DNA of 64,000 nucleotides from Saccharopolyspora soli. Lineage in GTDB: Bacteria; Actinomycetota; Actinomycetes; Mycobacteriales; Pseudonocardiaceae. Positions within the stretch are counted from its first letter, which is position 1; every line of letters starts with the position of its first letter. This document shows, in pieces, positions 1 to 9,534 of the stretch. A program made the translations under genes and the position numbers. Location of the stretch: contig NZ_JALBWV010000003.1 of assembly GCF_022678645.1 (NCBI RefSeq), positions 62,001 through 126,000 on the forward strand. Direction: 5' to 3'. The notes under the pieces are model-generated. The model was not told the origin of the DNA. It saw nothing but the letters and a program-made list of their open reading frames with translations, and did no database searches.

Positions 1-506
1 CGTCCGCGCAGGCCGAGCAGCAGTGCGGACGTCACGGCCGCACCGAACGCCCCGCAGGTTCCGGTGATGTGCCAGCCCAGGTCGTAGTGCGAGGGCGAAA
101 CAGCCACGCCGAGGCGCAGTTGCAGTTCGCACCCCCATGCGTAGGCGGTCAGCACGTCGGTGGCCGGTGCGGTCCCGACCTCGGGTTCGAGCGCGGCCAG
201 CGCGCCGAGGCAAGCGGCGCCCGGGTGGATGACGGTGGCCAGGTGCGTGTCGTCGAAGTCGTCGAGGTGGGCGGCGATTCCGGTGGCGATCGCGGCATCC
301 ACCGGCGCGACTTCCGCGCGACGTCCAGGAATGCGGGCGGCTCCGCGAGAACCGGCTACGACCGCGTCCACTGCCGCGTGCCCGCTCGCGCCGATCGCGG
401 TTCCGGCCACGTTGAGCAACGTGCGGCGCGCCATGGCGAGCACGTCCTCGGGCAACGGCCGCGCAACGGCCTCGTCGATCAGCTCGGCGATTCGTTTGGT
501 GTCCAC
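1..506 (-). CDS. MmgE/PrpD family protein (5' part, cut by window edge)
   Basis: N-terminal 168 residues of an MmgE/PrpD-fold protein; the gene runs off the left edge. The family includes 2-methylcitrate dehydratase, cis-aconitate decarboxylase and other enzymes acting on carboxylic acids. The segment HLDDFDDTH (about residues 80-88) matches the conserved acidic active-site region. The GTG start at 506 is set by AAGGAGA six bases upstream. It lies 25 bp downstream of a dicarboxylate-type transporter on the same strand, so uptake and dehydration of one organic acid is a reasonable joint role. A second, unrelated-context member lies at 51077-52276. The substrate cannot be read from the sequence. 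Confidence 0.85.
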   Translation of the reverse strand, partial: MDTKRIAELIDEAVARPLPEDVLAMARRTLLNVAGTAIGASGHAAVDAVVAGSRGAARIPGRRAEVAPVDAAIATGIAAHLDDFDDTHLATVIHPGAACLGALAALEPEVGTAPATDVLTAYAWGCELQLRLGVAVSPSHYDLGWHITGTCGAFGAAVTSALLLGLRG

Positions 507-531
507 TGATCTCCTTCGTCGTAGTACTCGA

Positions 532-2055
532 TCAAAGTCCGACCACCGGTGCGAGCGTCAGCACGCCGGTCACCAGGATGGCCACGCCCAGCACGTCGAA
601 CACGAGCCCCGAGCGCACCATGCGGGTGATGGGCACCAGCCCCGAGCCGTAGACGATCGCGTTCGGCGGTGTGGAGACCGGGAGCATGAAGCCGTATCCG
701 GCGGCCGCGGTGGCCACCAGGCCAGGGATGAGCGGATCCACCCCGAGCGCCTGGGCCATGGGCAGCACGATCGGCAGCACGATGCCAACGCTCGCGGTGT
801 TGCTGGTGGTCTCGGAGATCAGCAGTGCGGTGATCGCCGCCAGAACGGTCACACCCGTCAGCGACGACACTCCGATCAGTTCGGAGAAACCGGCGCCCAC
901 CCGTTCCGCGAGCCCGGTCTCGGAACTCAGGCTGCCGAGCACGATTCCGGCCGCGAACAACAGGATCGTGCCCCAGTCGATCTTCGCGGCGTCGGACCAG
1001 TCCAAAGTGGCCTTCCCCGGTTTGCCCGGCAGCGGCAGCACGAACAGCAGCGTGGCCGCGAGGATCGCGGCGACGCCTTCGGTGAGGTGGTCCCTGACCA
1101 GCTCGACGAAACCGTTGTCCTCGCCCAGCACGGGCTGCAGGATGCCGGGACCGGTCCACAGCACGACCGCGAGCGCGAACGCGATTGAGGTGTTCCGCTC
1201 GCCCCGGCTGAACGCGCCGAGCTTGGCGCGCTCGGCCGCGACGTATTCCTCGGCGTGGTCCAGCCGCTTCACCTCCGGTCGGTTCAACAGGAGCAGGACC
1301 AGGCACAGCACCACGAACATGGCGATCACGATCGGCGCGAACAGCCCGACCCACTGCACGAACCCGATGTCGCGGCCGGTCTGGTCCTCGACCAGCTGCC
1401 GCCCGATGAGCTGGTGCGGCGCCCCGATCGGGGTGAACAGCCCGCCGATGCTGGCGCCGTAGGCGATGACCAGCATCAGCGCGGTCGAGGTGCGCGATTG
1501 GCGCGGGGCGTTGCCGGTGCTGATCGAACTGACCGCGGCGATCACCCCGAGCCCGATCGGGAACAGCATGGCAACCGCCGCCGTGTTCGAGATGAACGCC
1601 GAGATCGCCGCCGCGAGGGCGCCGAAGGCGATCACCGTCCGCGCCGGTGAGCGGACCACACCGGGAATGGACAACATGCGCAGCGCGATGCGCCGGTCCA
1701 GCCCGTGCACGGTCATCGCGCGGGCGATCACGAACCCGCCGAGGAACACGAAGATCGTGTCGTTCCCGAACGCGCCGAACACGGTGTCCTCGTCGCCGAC
1801 GCCGAGCAGCACGCACAGCGATACCGCCAGCAGTGCGGTCACCGCGAGCGGGATCGCTTCCGAGATCCACCAGATCATCACCAGCGCGAAGATCGCCGCC
1901 AGGGATCGCTGCGGGCCCGGTAATCCGTCCGCGAACAGCAGCACCGCGGCGAACGCGATGGGGCCGAGCAACAACCCCACGCGGCGGCGGACCAGGTCGA
2001 ACCGCTCCTGCCGGTCGTGGCTGGTCACCGGCTCCGTTGCCGTCTTCCCGTCCAC
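532..2055 (-). CDS. DASS (SLC13-type) sodium/carboxylate transporter
   Basis: Integral membrane carrier of 507 residues, the usual length for the divalent anion/sodium symporter family, which imports di- or tricarboxylates. About 11 hydrophobic segments are visible. The two family SNT motifs are present, one near residues 156-158 (followed by AAVAMLFPIG) and one in the C-terminal half (SETTSNTASVGIVLP). The reading frame is open far upstream, but the GTG at 2055 follows GGGAGG and begins right before the first hydrophilic stretch, so longer starts are unlikely. It is transcribed away from an IclR regulator and is probably co-transcribed with the PrpD gene downstream. The exact carboxylate is unknown. 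Confidence 0.85.
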   Translation of the reverse strand: MDGKTATEPVTSHDRQERFDLVRRRVGLLLGPIAFAAVLLFADGLPGPQRSLAAIFALVMIWWISEAIPLAVTALLAVSLCVLLGVGDEDTVFGAFGNDTIFVFLGGFVIARAMTVHGLDRRIALRMLSIPGVVRSPARTVIAFGALAAAISAFISNTAAVAMLFPIGLGVIAAVSSISTGNAPRQSRTSTALMLVIAYGASIGGLFTPIGAPHQLIGRQLVEDQTGRDIGFVQWVGLFAPIVIAMFVVLCLVLLLLNRPEVKRLDHAEEYVAAERAKLGAFSRGERNTSIAFALAVVLWTGPGILQPVLGEDNGFVELVRDHLTEGVAAILAATLLFVLPLPGKPGKATLDWSDAAKIDWGTILLFAAGIVLGSLSSETGLAERVGAGFSELIGVSSLTGVTVLAAITALLISETTSNTASVGIVLPIVLPMAQALGVDPLIPGLVATAAAGYGFMLPVSTPPNAIVYGSGLVPITRMVRSGLVFDVLGVAILVTGVLTLAPVVGL

Positions 2056-2070
2056 ACCAACCTCCCATGT

Positions 2071-2105
2071 GCCCGTATTGCGGTACGGTGGTTCGTATCG
2101 TGGGC
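2071..2105. promoter_or_regulatory. possible IclR operator in divergent promoter region
   Basis: The 130 bp between the transporter and the IclR gene contains an imperfect dyad with outer GCCC/GGGC and inner GTAT/GTATC blocks. IclR proteins commonly bind such sites between their own gene and a divergent target. The symmetry is weak and the assignment is inference from position. Confidence 0.3.
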
Positions 2106-2185
2106 ACCTTAGAATCAGGGGGCGAGCAGGCGCAAGCCTCGGTCGCGGCAACGGTGGCGAGATTGCGAGTGGCGTGAGGGGCAAG

Positions 2186-2986
2186 GTGACAGGGCAGGAA
2201 GCGCTGCCGGGCGTGCAATCGATCGACAGGGCCATGGCGCTGCTTTCGGTCTTCACCACGTCACGCCCAGTGGTTGGTGTGTCCGAACTCGCCCGCGCCA
2301 CGGGACTGGCGCGGGGAACTGCGCACCGGCTGGTGACGGCGCTGGTCTCGCACGGTCTGCTCGCGCACGTGCCGGACACGACGAGCTATTGCCTCGGCCC
2401 GCGGTTGCTGGGACTGGCCGAGGTCGCCCGCCAGCAGCTCTCACTTGAGGCGCAGGCGGGCCCGGTGATGGCCTGGCTACGCGATCGCTGCACGGAGACG
2501 GTGGGTCTGCACGTCCTCGATGAGCTGCCCAGCAGGCGCACGGTCGCCCAAGCGGAATCCCCGCACCCGCTGCGCCGCACCTACACCGACCTCGGCGCCC
2601 CGATCCCCCCGCACCAGGGAGCGCCGGGCAAGCTGCTGCTCGCTTTCGCCGATTACCAGCTGTGCCAACGGGTGCTGGACGGTCCGCTGCCCGCAGCTGA
2701 TGGCACCGGCAAGGTCGAGGCGCCAGAGCTCGCCGCCGAGTTGGACGAGATCCGGCAGAACGGGTTCGCGCTGTCGTTGGAGGGACGCGTGCCCGGTGTG
2801 GTGAGCATGGCCGTCCCGGTGCGGGACCACCAGAGCGAGGTGCGAGCCGCGCTGAGCATCTCGATCCCGTCGGTCCGCGCCGGTCGGGAAGAACTGCTCG
2901 CCTTGGTCCCGCTGGCCCGCGAAGCAGCCGAAGACCTATCCCACCGCCTCGGCCACACAACCGCTGTCAAAAGCCGATCAACCTGA
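2186..2986 (+). CDS. IclR family transcriptional regulator
   Basis: Regulator of 266 residues. The N-terminal winged helix (GVQSIDRAMALLSVF, then SELARATGLARGTAHRLVTAL) is followed by the IclR effector-binding domain (QAGPVMAWLRDRCTETVGLHV; GAPGKLLLAF; GFALSLEGRVPGVVSMAVPV). The GTG at 2186 is chosen because GAGGGG stands four bases before it; GTG 2174 is an in-frame alternative with a poorer ribosome site. It is divergent from the carboxylate transporter, its most likely target together with the PrpD gene. Its stop codon directly abuts the stop of the converging hydrolase gene. Confidence 0.88.
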   Translation: MTGQEALPGVQSIDRAMALLSVFTTSRPVVGVSELARATGLARGTAHRLVTALVSHGLLAHVPDTTSYCLGPRLLGLAEVARQQLSLEAQAGPVMAWLRDRCTETVGLHVLDELPSRRTVAQAESPHPLRRTYTDLGAPIPPHQGAPGKLLLAFADYQLCQRVLDGPLPAADGTGKVEAPELAAELDEIRQNGFALSLEGRVPGVVSMAVPVRDHQSEVRAALSISIPSVRAGREELLALVPLAREAAEDLSHRLGHTTAVKSRST

Positions 2987-3811
2987 CTACCTCTCGATCA
3001 CCGGCCAGTCCGCGCTCCGCGATCCGGTTAGTGCGTTGCGCAGTTTGGTCGTCAGGGTTGTTGGGTTGTCGTGGTTCATGAGGTGGCCTGCGTTCGGGAT
3101 TTCCTCGTAGGTGGCCTGGGGGAGGGCTTGCAGCAGGATGTCCGCCGCCTTGCGGGGGCAGAAGCTGTCGTTCGCTGCGCCGATCACAGTCACCGGGCAG
3201 TTGATCGAGGTCAGCTCGGACGTCAGCGGGTTGCCCCGCAGGCCTGCCATCGCCGTCGCCGCGTTCGCGTAGCCGAGTCCGTCGCCGATGGCCGCTGCGC
3301 GGTGGGCTGCCACTTCGGAAACGTCCACCGTGGAGCTCGTGAGCATAGCTTCGGTGTCCTTGCGCAGTGTTTCGCGCATGCCGTCGGTGTCTCCGGCGAG
3401 GACCTGCTCGGTTCGGTGGTGGAAGAACTCCGCTGCCGTGTGCCCGACCACCGAAGAGGTGGCGAGTACGATCAGCCCCTTGACCAGGTCCGGCCGCCGC
3501 GCCGCAGCAGACAGCACCACGGTGCCGCCCAGCGAGAACCCCACGCACACCGCCGGACCGGAGACCTCGGTTAGGAAGGCGAGCAGATCGTCGCGGAGCT
3601 GGCTCAGCGTGCCGTCGGCATCGCCGAGCGTGCTGCCGCCGTGGCCTCGCAGGTCGTAGGCGAAAGTGCGGTGGTCGGTGAACTCCTCCTGCTGACGCCG
3701 CCAGCTGCGGTGGTCCTCGGCCAAACCGTGCACGAACACCACCGCTGGTCCGGACCCGCTGGTGCGGTAATGCGTCTCGATGTCGTTCAGCACGGCGGTC
3801 GCGGTCTGCAA
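2987..3811 (-). CDS. alpha/beta hydrolase, last gene of the ABC importer operon
   Basis: Alpha/beta-hydrolase of 274 residues. The oxyanion HG lies near residue 28 (VVFVHGLAEDHRSW), the nucleophile elbow GFSLGG has Ser93, the acid is likely the Asp in GAANDSFCP, and the His is in NAGHLMNHD. A TTG start at 3811 is preferred because GGGAG lies eight bases upstream; GTG 3793 has no ribosome site. Only 17 bp separate it from the upstream ATPase gene, so it is the sixth gene of the importer operon. This suggests that the imported compound carries an ester, amide or lactone bond hydrolysed in the cytoplasm. The substrate is unknown. Confidence 0.82.
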   Translation of the reverse strand: MQTATAVLNDIETHYRTSGSGPAVVFVHGLAEDHRSWRRQQEEFTDHRTFAYDLRGHGGSTLGDADGTLSQLRDDLLAFLTEVSGPAVCVGFSLGGTVVLSAAARRPDLVKGLIVLATSSVVGHTAAEFFHHRTEQVLAGDTDGMRETLRKDTEAMLTSSTVDVSEVAAHRAAAIGDGLGYANAATAMAGLRGNPLTSELTSINCPVTVIGAANDSFCPRKAADILLQALPQATYEEIPNAGHLMNHDNPTTLTTKLRNALTGSRSADWPVIER

Positions 3812-3828
3812 GCCATCAACTCCCGGTG

Positions 3829-4887
3829 TCAGCTGCCTCCCGATTCTGATGTCCTCGGACGCACTGGTCCAGCGGCGGGCCGCAGGTCGATCACTGAGCC
3901 ACCGGCCAGCGTCGGACCGCTGGTGTGCAGGTGGCAGCGGACCGTTCCGCCGCCGTCGACCGGCGTCGGCTGGGGAACCTCCACCCGGCAGATGTCCATC
4001 GCGTACGGGCAGCGGGGGTGGAACGCGCACCCGTCGGGCGGGTTGGTCGGATCGGGCGGATCGCCGGGGAGCACGATGCGTTCCCGTTGGCGTTGCACCT
4101 TCGGGTTGGGCACCGGAACTGCCGACAGCAGCGCTTCGGTGTACGGGTGCGCGGGGTGCGGGTAGATCCGCTGCGCCGGTCCGTCTTCCACCAGCCGACC
4201 CAGGTACATCACCGCGACGCGTTGGGCGAGTTGCCGGACCACGGCCAGATCGTGCGAGATGAACAGGTACGACGTGCCCAGCTCGGCCCGCAGTTCTTCC
4301 AACAGGTTGATGATCTGGTTCTGCGTGGAGACGTCCAATGCGGACACCGCTTCGTCGCAGATCACCACGTCCGGGTCCACCGCCAGCGCGCGGGCGATGG
4401 CCAGCCGCTGCCGTTGGCCTCCGGAGAACTCGTACGGATAGCGCTCCAGGTGCCGTGCCGACAGACCGACCCGGACCAGCAGATCGCGGACCCGGTCGTC
4501 ACGCTCCTTGCCGCGCAGGCCCTCGTGCACTTCGAGCGGCTCGCCGACGCTTTCCGCGATCACCATCGACGGGTCCAGCGACGAGTACGGGTCCTGGAAC
4601 ACCATCTGGATGCGCCGACGGTGCCGCCGCAGTTCCTGGCCGCTGAGCGCGGTCAGCTCGGTCTCCCGCAGGCGCACCGTGCCCCGGTCCGGCTCGACCA
4701 GCCGCAGCAGCGCCCGTCCGGTGGTCGACTTCCCCGAACCTGATTCGCCGACCAGTCCGAGGATTTCCCCGGCGGCCAGTTCGAACGACACCCCGTCCAC
4801 CGCGCGCAGCCGCCGTTCGCGCTGGAAGAATCCGCGCCGCAACGCGAAGCTCACCGACAGGTCCTCGACTTCGAGCAGAGCTGTCAT
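3829..4887 (-). CDS. oligopeptide-type ABC transporter ATPase (DppF/OppF-like)
   Basis: Second ATP-binding subunit of the importer, 352 residues. Walker A GESGSGKST is at about 47-55, the signature SGGQRQR at about 155-161 and Walker B VVICDE at about 174-179. It is followed by the H-loop ISHDLAVV and the C-terminal extension with three Cys residues ([12 protein letters not shown]) typical of oligopeptide/nickel importer ATPases, which can bind an iron-sulfur cluster. The ATG at 4887 overlaps the stop of the preceding ATPase gene by four bases, implying translational coupling. Confidence 0.93.
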   Translation of the reverse strand: MTALLEVEDLSVSFALRRGFFQRERRLRAVDGVSFELAAGEILGLVGESGSGKSTTGRALLRLVEPDRGTVRLRETELTALSGQELRRHRRRIQMVFQDPYSSLDPSMVIAESVGEPLEVHEGLRGKERDDRVRDLLVRVGLSARHLERYPYEFSGGQRQRLAIARALAVDPDVVICDEAVSALDVSTQNQIINLLEELRAELGTSYLFISHDLAVVRQLAQRVAVMYLGRLVEDGPAQRIYPHPAHPYTEALLSAVPVPNPKVQRQRERIVLPGDPPDPTNPPDGCAFHPRCPYAMDICRVEVPQPTPVDGGGTVRCHLHTSGPTLAGGSVIDLRPAAGPVRPRTSESGGS

Positions 4888-5882
4888 GCCGGACCTCGCA
4901 GTTGGAGTTCGTCGGAGCGCACGCAGCGCGTGGTCCTGAGCTGGTCGATCTTGCGCAGTTCAACGGCGTCGGCGGCGCAGCGGTCGGTGGCGTACGGGCA
5001 GCGGGGGTGGAAGCGGCAGCCGTCCGGCATGGCGCCCGGCGGCGGCGCTTGGCCGGGAATGGTCGCGAGCCGGTCGGAGCCACCGAGCTCGGGCACGGCG
5101 GCCTGCGGCATCGCGGCCAGCAGTCCTTCCGCGTAGGGGTGCGGCGGATGGCTGAAGAGGTGGTCGACGTCGTCGGTGGCCACCACCTGCCCGGCGTACA
5201 TCACCACCACCCGGTCGCAGATGTCGGCCACCACGCCCAGGTCGTGGGTGATGAACACCATGCCCATGCGCAGCTCGTCGCGCATCTGCCGGAGCAGGTC
5301 CAACACCTGGGCCTGGATGGTCACGTCCAGCGCGGTCGTCGGTTCGTCGGCGACGAGCACCTTCGGTTCGCAGCAGATCGCCATCGCGATCATCGCCCGC
5401 TGTCGCATCCCACCGGAGAACTCGTGCGGGTAGCTGCGCGCCCGGCGTGCCGCGTTGGGAATGCCGACCTGGTCGAGCGCGGCGACGGCACGGGCCGTCG
5501 CGATCCTGCGGGACACCCGCCGGTGGCGGCGCACGGTCTCGGCGATCTGGTCGCCGATGGTGAACGCGGGGTTCAGCGACGACATCGGCTCCTGGAAGAT
5601 CATCGCGATGTCGTTGCCCCGGATGTCGGCCAGCCGCCGCTGCGGCATGCCGATCAGTTCGGTGCCGTCGAGCTGGATGCTGCCACTGGCGATCCGGCTG
5701 GTGCGCGGCGGCAGCAGGCCCAGCATCGCGAGGCTGGTGACGGTCTTGCCGGACCCGGATTCGCCGACCAGCCCCAACGTCGCCCCAGCGGCAACGGAGA
5801 ACGACACCCCGTCGACCACCGTGACCCAGCCGCGGTCGGTGGCGAACCGGACGTCGAGGTCGGACACCCGCAGCACCGTCAT
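4884..5882 (-). CDS. oligopeptide-type ABC transporter ATPase (DppD/OppD-like)
   Basis: First ATP-binding subunit, 332 residues. It has Walker A GESGSGKT (about 40-47), the Q-loop in [12 protein letters not shown], the signature SGGMRQRAM, Walker [13 protein letters not shown] and the switch His in ITHDLGVV. The C-terminal [12 protein letters not shown] extension is shared with its partner. The ATG at 5882 has AGGAG upstream and overlaps the stop of the permease gene by four bases. It works as a heterodimer with the ATPase encoded just downstream. Confidence 0.93.
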   Translation of the reverse strand: MTVLRVSDLDVRFATDRGWVTVVDGVSFSVAAGATLGLVGESGSGKTVTSLAMLGLLPPRTSRIASGSIQLDGTELIGMPQRRLADIRGNDIAMIFQEPMSSLNPAFTIGDQIAETVRRHRRVSRRIATARAVAALDQVGIPNAARRARSYPHEFSGGMRQRAMIAMAICCEPKVLVADEPTTALDVTIQAQVLDLLRQMRDELRMGMVFITHDLGVVADICDRVVVMYAGQVVATDDVDHLFSHPPHPYAEGLLAAMPQAAVPELGGSDRLATIPGQAPPPGAMPDGCRFHPRCPYATDRCAADAVELRKIDQLRTTRCVRSDELQLRGPA

Positions 5883-6826
5883 CCGCCGCTCCTGATCTCG
5901 CGGCCCAGCGAGTCCCGCAGTCCGTCGCCGAGCACGTTGAACGCCAGCACGGTCAGCGCGATGGCGATACCGGGGAAGATCACCAGGTGCGGTGCGAGCG
6001 ACACGAACCGCGCACCTTCCTGGAGCATCGAGCCCCAGCTGGCCTGCGGTGGCACGACGCCGAGGCCGAGGAAGCTGAGCGTCGCCTCGGCGAGCATCGA
6101 GAACGCCGCGACCAACGACAGCTGGACCAGCAGCGGGGACAGCACGTTGGGCAGCACGTGCCGTCGGATGATGCGGCCCGCCGGTGTCCCGATGCTGCGG
6201 GCCGCCTCGATGTAGGTCTCCTCCCGCACCGACAGCACCGTGCTGCGGACCAGCCGCAACAGGCGCGGCGCGGTGACCAGGCCGACCGCGAACATCGCAT
6301 TGCCGAGACCGGGTCCGCGGGCGGCGACGATCGCCACGGCCAGGATCAGCGGCGGGAAGCTCATGAACGCGTCCGCCAGCCGCACCACCCAGCGGTCGAA
6401 CCGACCGCCGAGGTACGCACCGACCAGCCCCAGCGGCACACCGAGCAGCACGGCCACGCCGACCGCCTCTACGGCCGCGAGCAGCGAGATGCGGCTGGCC
6501 ACCAGCATCCGGCTGAGCATGTCCCGGCCGAACTGGTCGGTGCCCAGCAGGTGCCCGTCGGCGCCCGGCCCGGCGAGCACGTTGCGCAGGTTCTGGTCGT
6601 CGGGGTCGGCCGGTGCCAGCAGCGGTGCGAGCACCGCGACTCCGGTCAGCAGCACCAGGAACAGCAGCGACAACACCGCTGGACGCTGTCGTCGGAAGCG
6701 CCGCCAGAACCGCTGCCGGGGCGACTGGGGCGGGCCGAGGTCGTCCGCGGTGGCCGCCGCGGTGACGTGCCGGGTCCACCGCTGGTTGGTGTCGGTCAAC
6801 TCGCGTCCTCCCTCGCCGGTGCTCAT
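5879..6826 (-). CDS. ABC transporter permease (DppC/OppC-like)
   Basis: Membrane subunit of 315 residues. It has a cytoplasmic N-terminal tail, a first membrane helix (LSLLFLVLLTGVAVLAPLL), the periplasmic NVLAGPGADGHLLGTDQFGRD block diagnostic of OppC proteins, and about five more helices. The EAA loop that docks on the ATPase is EAARSIGTPAGRIIRRHVLPN. It pairs with the permease encoded at 6823-7767, whose stop overlaps its start by four bases. Confidence 0.92.
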   Translation of the reverse strand: MSTGEGGRELTDTNQRWTRHVTAAATADDLGPPQSPRQRFWRRFRRQRPAVLSLLFLVLLTGVAVLAPLLAPADPDDQNLRNVLAGPGADGHLLGTDQFGRDMLSRMLVASRISLLAAVEAVGVAVLLGVPLGLVGAYLGGRFDRWVVRLADAFMSFPPLILAVAIVAARGPGLGNAMFAVGLVTAPRLLRLVRSTVLSVREETYIEAARSIGTPAGRIIRRHVLPNVLSPLLVQLSLVAAFSMLAEATLSFLGLGVVPPQASWGSMLQEGARFVSLAPHLVIFPGIAIALTVLAFNVLGDGLRDSLGREIRSGG

Positions 6827-7767
6827 TGCGCGCGCACCTTGGGGTTGAGGTAGCCGTAGGACAGGTCCACCGCCAGGTTGGCCAGCAGCACCATCACCGC
6901 GGTGACCACCACGATTCCCTGCACCATCGGCAGATCCCGTTGCAGCACCGCGGTGATCGCCAGCTGGCCGAGGCCGGGGATGCCGAAGATCTGCTCGACG
7001 ACCACGGTTCCGCCCAGCAGCACCGAAATCCGCATGCCGAGCACGGTGACCACCGGGGTGGCGGCGTTCTTCAACGCGTGCTTGCCGATGACGCTGGTGG
7101 TGCGCAGGCCCTTGGCGCGCGCGGTCCGCAGGTAGTCCTGGTCGAACACGTCGATCAGCGAACCGCGCAGCTGGCGGGTGAGTTCGGCGGCCGCCGCCAG
7201 GCCCAGCGTGCAGCTGGGCAGCAGCAGGTGCGCGAACCAGTCGATCGGATCGTCGTCCAGCGGCACGTATCCGGTGGCTGGCAGCAGATCCAGGTGCAGG
7301 GCCAGCGAGGTGGCCAGCAGCAGCCCCAGCCAGAAGTTCGGCATGGCCACGCCGACGGAGGTGCCCACCGTGAGCAACCGGTCCAGCCAGCCGCCCCGGT
7401 TGGTGGCGGCGACGATCGCGGCGGGCACGCTGATCAGCAGCGCCAGCGCGATGGCGAGCGCGGTCAGCGACACGGTCGCCGGGAGCCGTTCCGCGATGGC
7501 CCCGGAAACGCTGCGGTTGCTGAACATCGACGTACCCAGATCGCCTTGGACGGCGTTGCTCACCCAGCGCCAGTACTGCACCAGCAGCGAGTCGTTGAGG
7601 CCGAGCCGTTCGCGGGTGGCCGCGATCTGCGCTTCCGTGGCGTTCTCCCCGGCGATGGTGATCGCCGGATCGCCCGGCACCAGCAGGACCAGGCCGAACA
7701 CGATCAGCGAGACCAGCAGCAACAGCGGGACCATCGCGGCCAGACGGCGGACCACCAGCTGGAACAC
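6823..7767 (-). CDS. ABC transporter permease (DppB/OppB-like)
   Basis: Membrane subunit of 314 residues. The start MFQLVVRRLAAMVPLLLLVS and the following LVPGDPA box are standard for OppB/DppB proteins. About six helices and an EAA-type loop (RTARAKGLRTTSVIGKHALKN) are visible. It follows the binding-protein gene by four bases and overlaps the second permease by four. A complete importer is therefore present: binding protein, two permeases and two ATPases. Confidence 0.93.
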   Translation of the reverse strand: MFQLVVRRLAAMVPLLLLVSLIVFGLVLLVPGDPAITIAGENATEAQIAATRERLGLNDSLLVQYWRWVSNAVQGDLGTSMFSNRSVSGAIAERLPATVSLTALAIALALLISVPAAIVAATNRGGWLDRLLTVGTSVGVAMPNFWLGLLLATSLALHLDLLPATGYVPLDDDPIDWFAHLLLPSCTLGLAAAAELTRQLRGSLIDVFDQDYLRTARAKGLRTTSVIGKHALKNAATPVVTVLGMRISVLLGGTVVVEQIFGIPGLGQLAITAVLQRDLPMVQGIVVVTAVMVLLANLAVDLSYGYLNPKVRAQ

Positions 7768-7771
7768 CGCC

Positions 7772-9313
7772 TCACCTCCAAGTTCCGGCCGTGCCGACGC
7801 CGCGGAACTCCGGTTTGTTGGACAACCAGCTGCGCAGCCCGGTCACCCGTGGCGCATGCCCGTAGTTGGTGTCGGCGAAGACCACCGGCACGTCCAACGC
7901 CTGGTCCACGACGATCCCGCCGATCCGGTGGAACAGCTCGGCGCGCGCCGCCGGGTCGATCGTCTGCCGGACCTGGCCGATCAGCTGTTCCAGCTGCGGC
8001 AAGGTGTGGCCGCCTGGGTTGGAGAATCCTTTGCTGCCGTACAGCAATCCGAGGGTCTGGATCGGGTCCGCGCGCCCGCCCCACGGCGCGACCATCGCGT
8101 CACCCTGCTGGCGCCCGTAGAACAGATCGGCCGCTTCGCTGGAGGCGGCCTCGCCGATGTTCATCCGCACACCTACCTCGGCCAGCTGCTCCTGCAACGC
8201 GACGGCGACGCCGGGATCGGTGCTCGGCACGATCGCCTCGAACTCGAATCCGCCGGGCAGCCCGGCTTCGGCGAGCAGTTGCCTGGCCTTTCGGGGGTCG
8301 TACGGGTACAGGTCGGGCAGCTCGGGATCGTTGGCGTAGTAGCCAGGCGGGAACGGCTGAACGGCCGGTGCGCCGTTGCCGAACAGCACTCCCGCGATGA
8401 TCGCTTCCCGGTCGATGGCGTGGTTGAGCGCGCGCCGCACCCGGACGTCGTCGAACTCGGAGCGGGTTCGGTTGAGCTGCAGGTGGTAGAAGGCCAGCGT
8501 GACATCACCGACGACGCCCAGGTCGTACTGCCGGGCCTCGGCGACCTGGTTGCCCTGCAACAGCGCCGCGTCGACCTCACCGGCGCGCAGCGCGTTCATC
8601 CGCGTGGTCTGGTCGGACTGGATGACGATCACCATCGTCTCGACCAGCTGAGCGGCCGGGTCCCAGTAGCCCGGGGAACGGCGCAGCACGACCCGGTCGT
8701 TCGGGCTGTAACTGACGATCTGGTACGGCCCCGCACCGACCGGCCGCAGGTCCAGCTGGGGGTCGTCGAACGCCGCCGGGCTGACCATCATCCCGGCCCG
8801 GTCCGACAGCGCGCCGACCAGCGAGCTGTCCGGTGCGCTGAGCACCAACTCGACGGACAGCGGTCCGAGCACGTCGACCCGCGTCACCGATCTCAGTTCG
8901 GAGGCGACCGTGGAGCCTTCCAACGTCCGGGCGCGGTCCAGGTTCGCCTTGGCGGCGGCCGCGTCGAACGGGGTGCCGTCGTGGAAGCGCACTCCCGGTC
9001 GCAACTCCAGGACCAGGCGTTTGCCGTCGTCCGCGTAGTGCCAGCCGGTGGCCAGGCCCGGCACCGGTTCGGCCATCGTGGTCAGGTGCACCAGTCGGTC
9101 GTAGACCGGGAACAGCGTGGCGTTGTCGAAACTGGACGATGCGCGGTGCGGGTCGTAGCGGCTGGGGCCGACGGTGTAGGCGAACCGGAAGGTGCTTCCC
9201 GCGCCGCCGGAGGCCGAGCCGGTCGCTTCGGTGTTGATGCCTCCGCAGGCCGCGGTGACGGTCAGCAGCCCGGCCAGGGTGGCTGCGGCGAAGCGCTTCC
9301 GGTGTGCGGGCAC
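7772..9313 (-). CDS. family 5 extracellular solute-binding lipoprotein
   Basis: First gene of the importer operon, 513 residues. The signal peptide ends in a lipobox (LLTVTAAC, Cys23 predicted to be lipidated and to anchor the protein outside the membrane). The body shows family 5 features: SRYDPHRASS, GWHYADDGKRLVLELRPGVRFHDGTPFDA and VRRALNHAIDREAI. The GTG at 9313 follows GGAGG with five bases spacing. Family 5 proteins bind peptides, nickel, opines and many other ligands. The hydrolase at the operon end is the only ligand hint. Confidence 0.9.
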   Translation of the reverse strand: MPAHRKRFAAATLAGLLTVTAACGGINTEATGSASGGAGSTFRFAYTVGPSRYDPHRASSSFDNATLFPVYDRLVHLTTMAEPVPGLATGWHYADDGKRLVLELRPGVRFHDGTPFDAAAAKANLDRARTLEGSTVASELRSVTRVDVLGPLSVELVLSAPDSSLVGALSDRAGMMVSPAAFDDPQLDLRPVGAGPYQIVSYSPNDRVVLRRSPGYWDPAAQLVETMVIVIQSDQTTRMNALRAGEVDAALLQGNQVAEARQYDLGVVGDVTLAFYHLQLNRTRSEFDDVRVRRALNHAIDREAIIAGVLFGNGAPAVQPFPPGYYANDPELPDLYPYDPRKARQLLAEAGLPGGFEFEAIVPSTDPGVAVALQEQLAEVGVRMNIGEAASSEAADLFYGRQQGDAMVAPWGGRADPIQTLGLLYGSKGFSNPGGHTLPQLEQLIGQVRQTIDPAARAELFHRIGGIVVDQALDVPVVFADTNYGHAPRVTGLRSWLSNKPEFRGVGTAGTWR

Positions 9314-9534
9314 GCGAACCTCCGGCTTCCGGTCGGTGCTGCGACGGTCGAGCGGGTCTTCGGCGGAAGTTCACGAGCACGCCTGGTGATGCGGCACGAG
9401 TCGGGGATCTCGCGGTCGGTCGCCCTATTCAAGGAGACCTGAGTCACAGAATCAAATAGCGTTGGCCGAACGGACGAATAGGGCGAAACGATGCCTGCGA
9501 ACGGGTGTTGATCGGTGCAGAACCGCCGCGTGGT

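Noticed and set aside
9397..9412. GAGTCGGGGATC, matching the core of the structured repeat family
   Set aside because: Neither the stem arms, the GGCGGTGC motifs nor the end hairpin are present around it; a short chance match.
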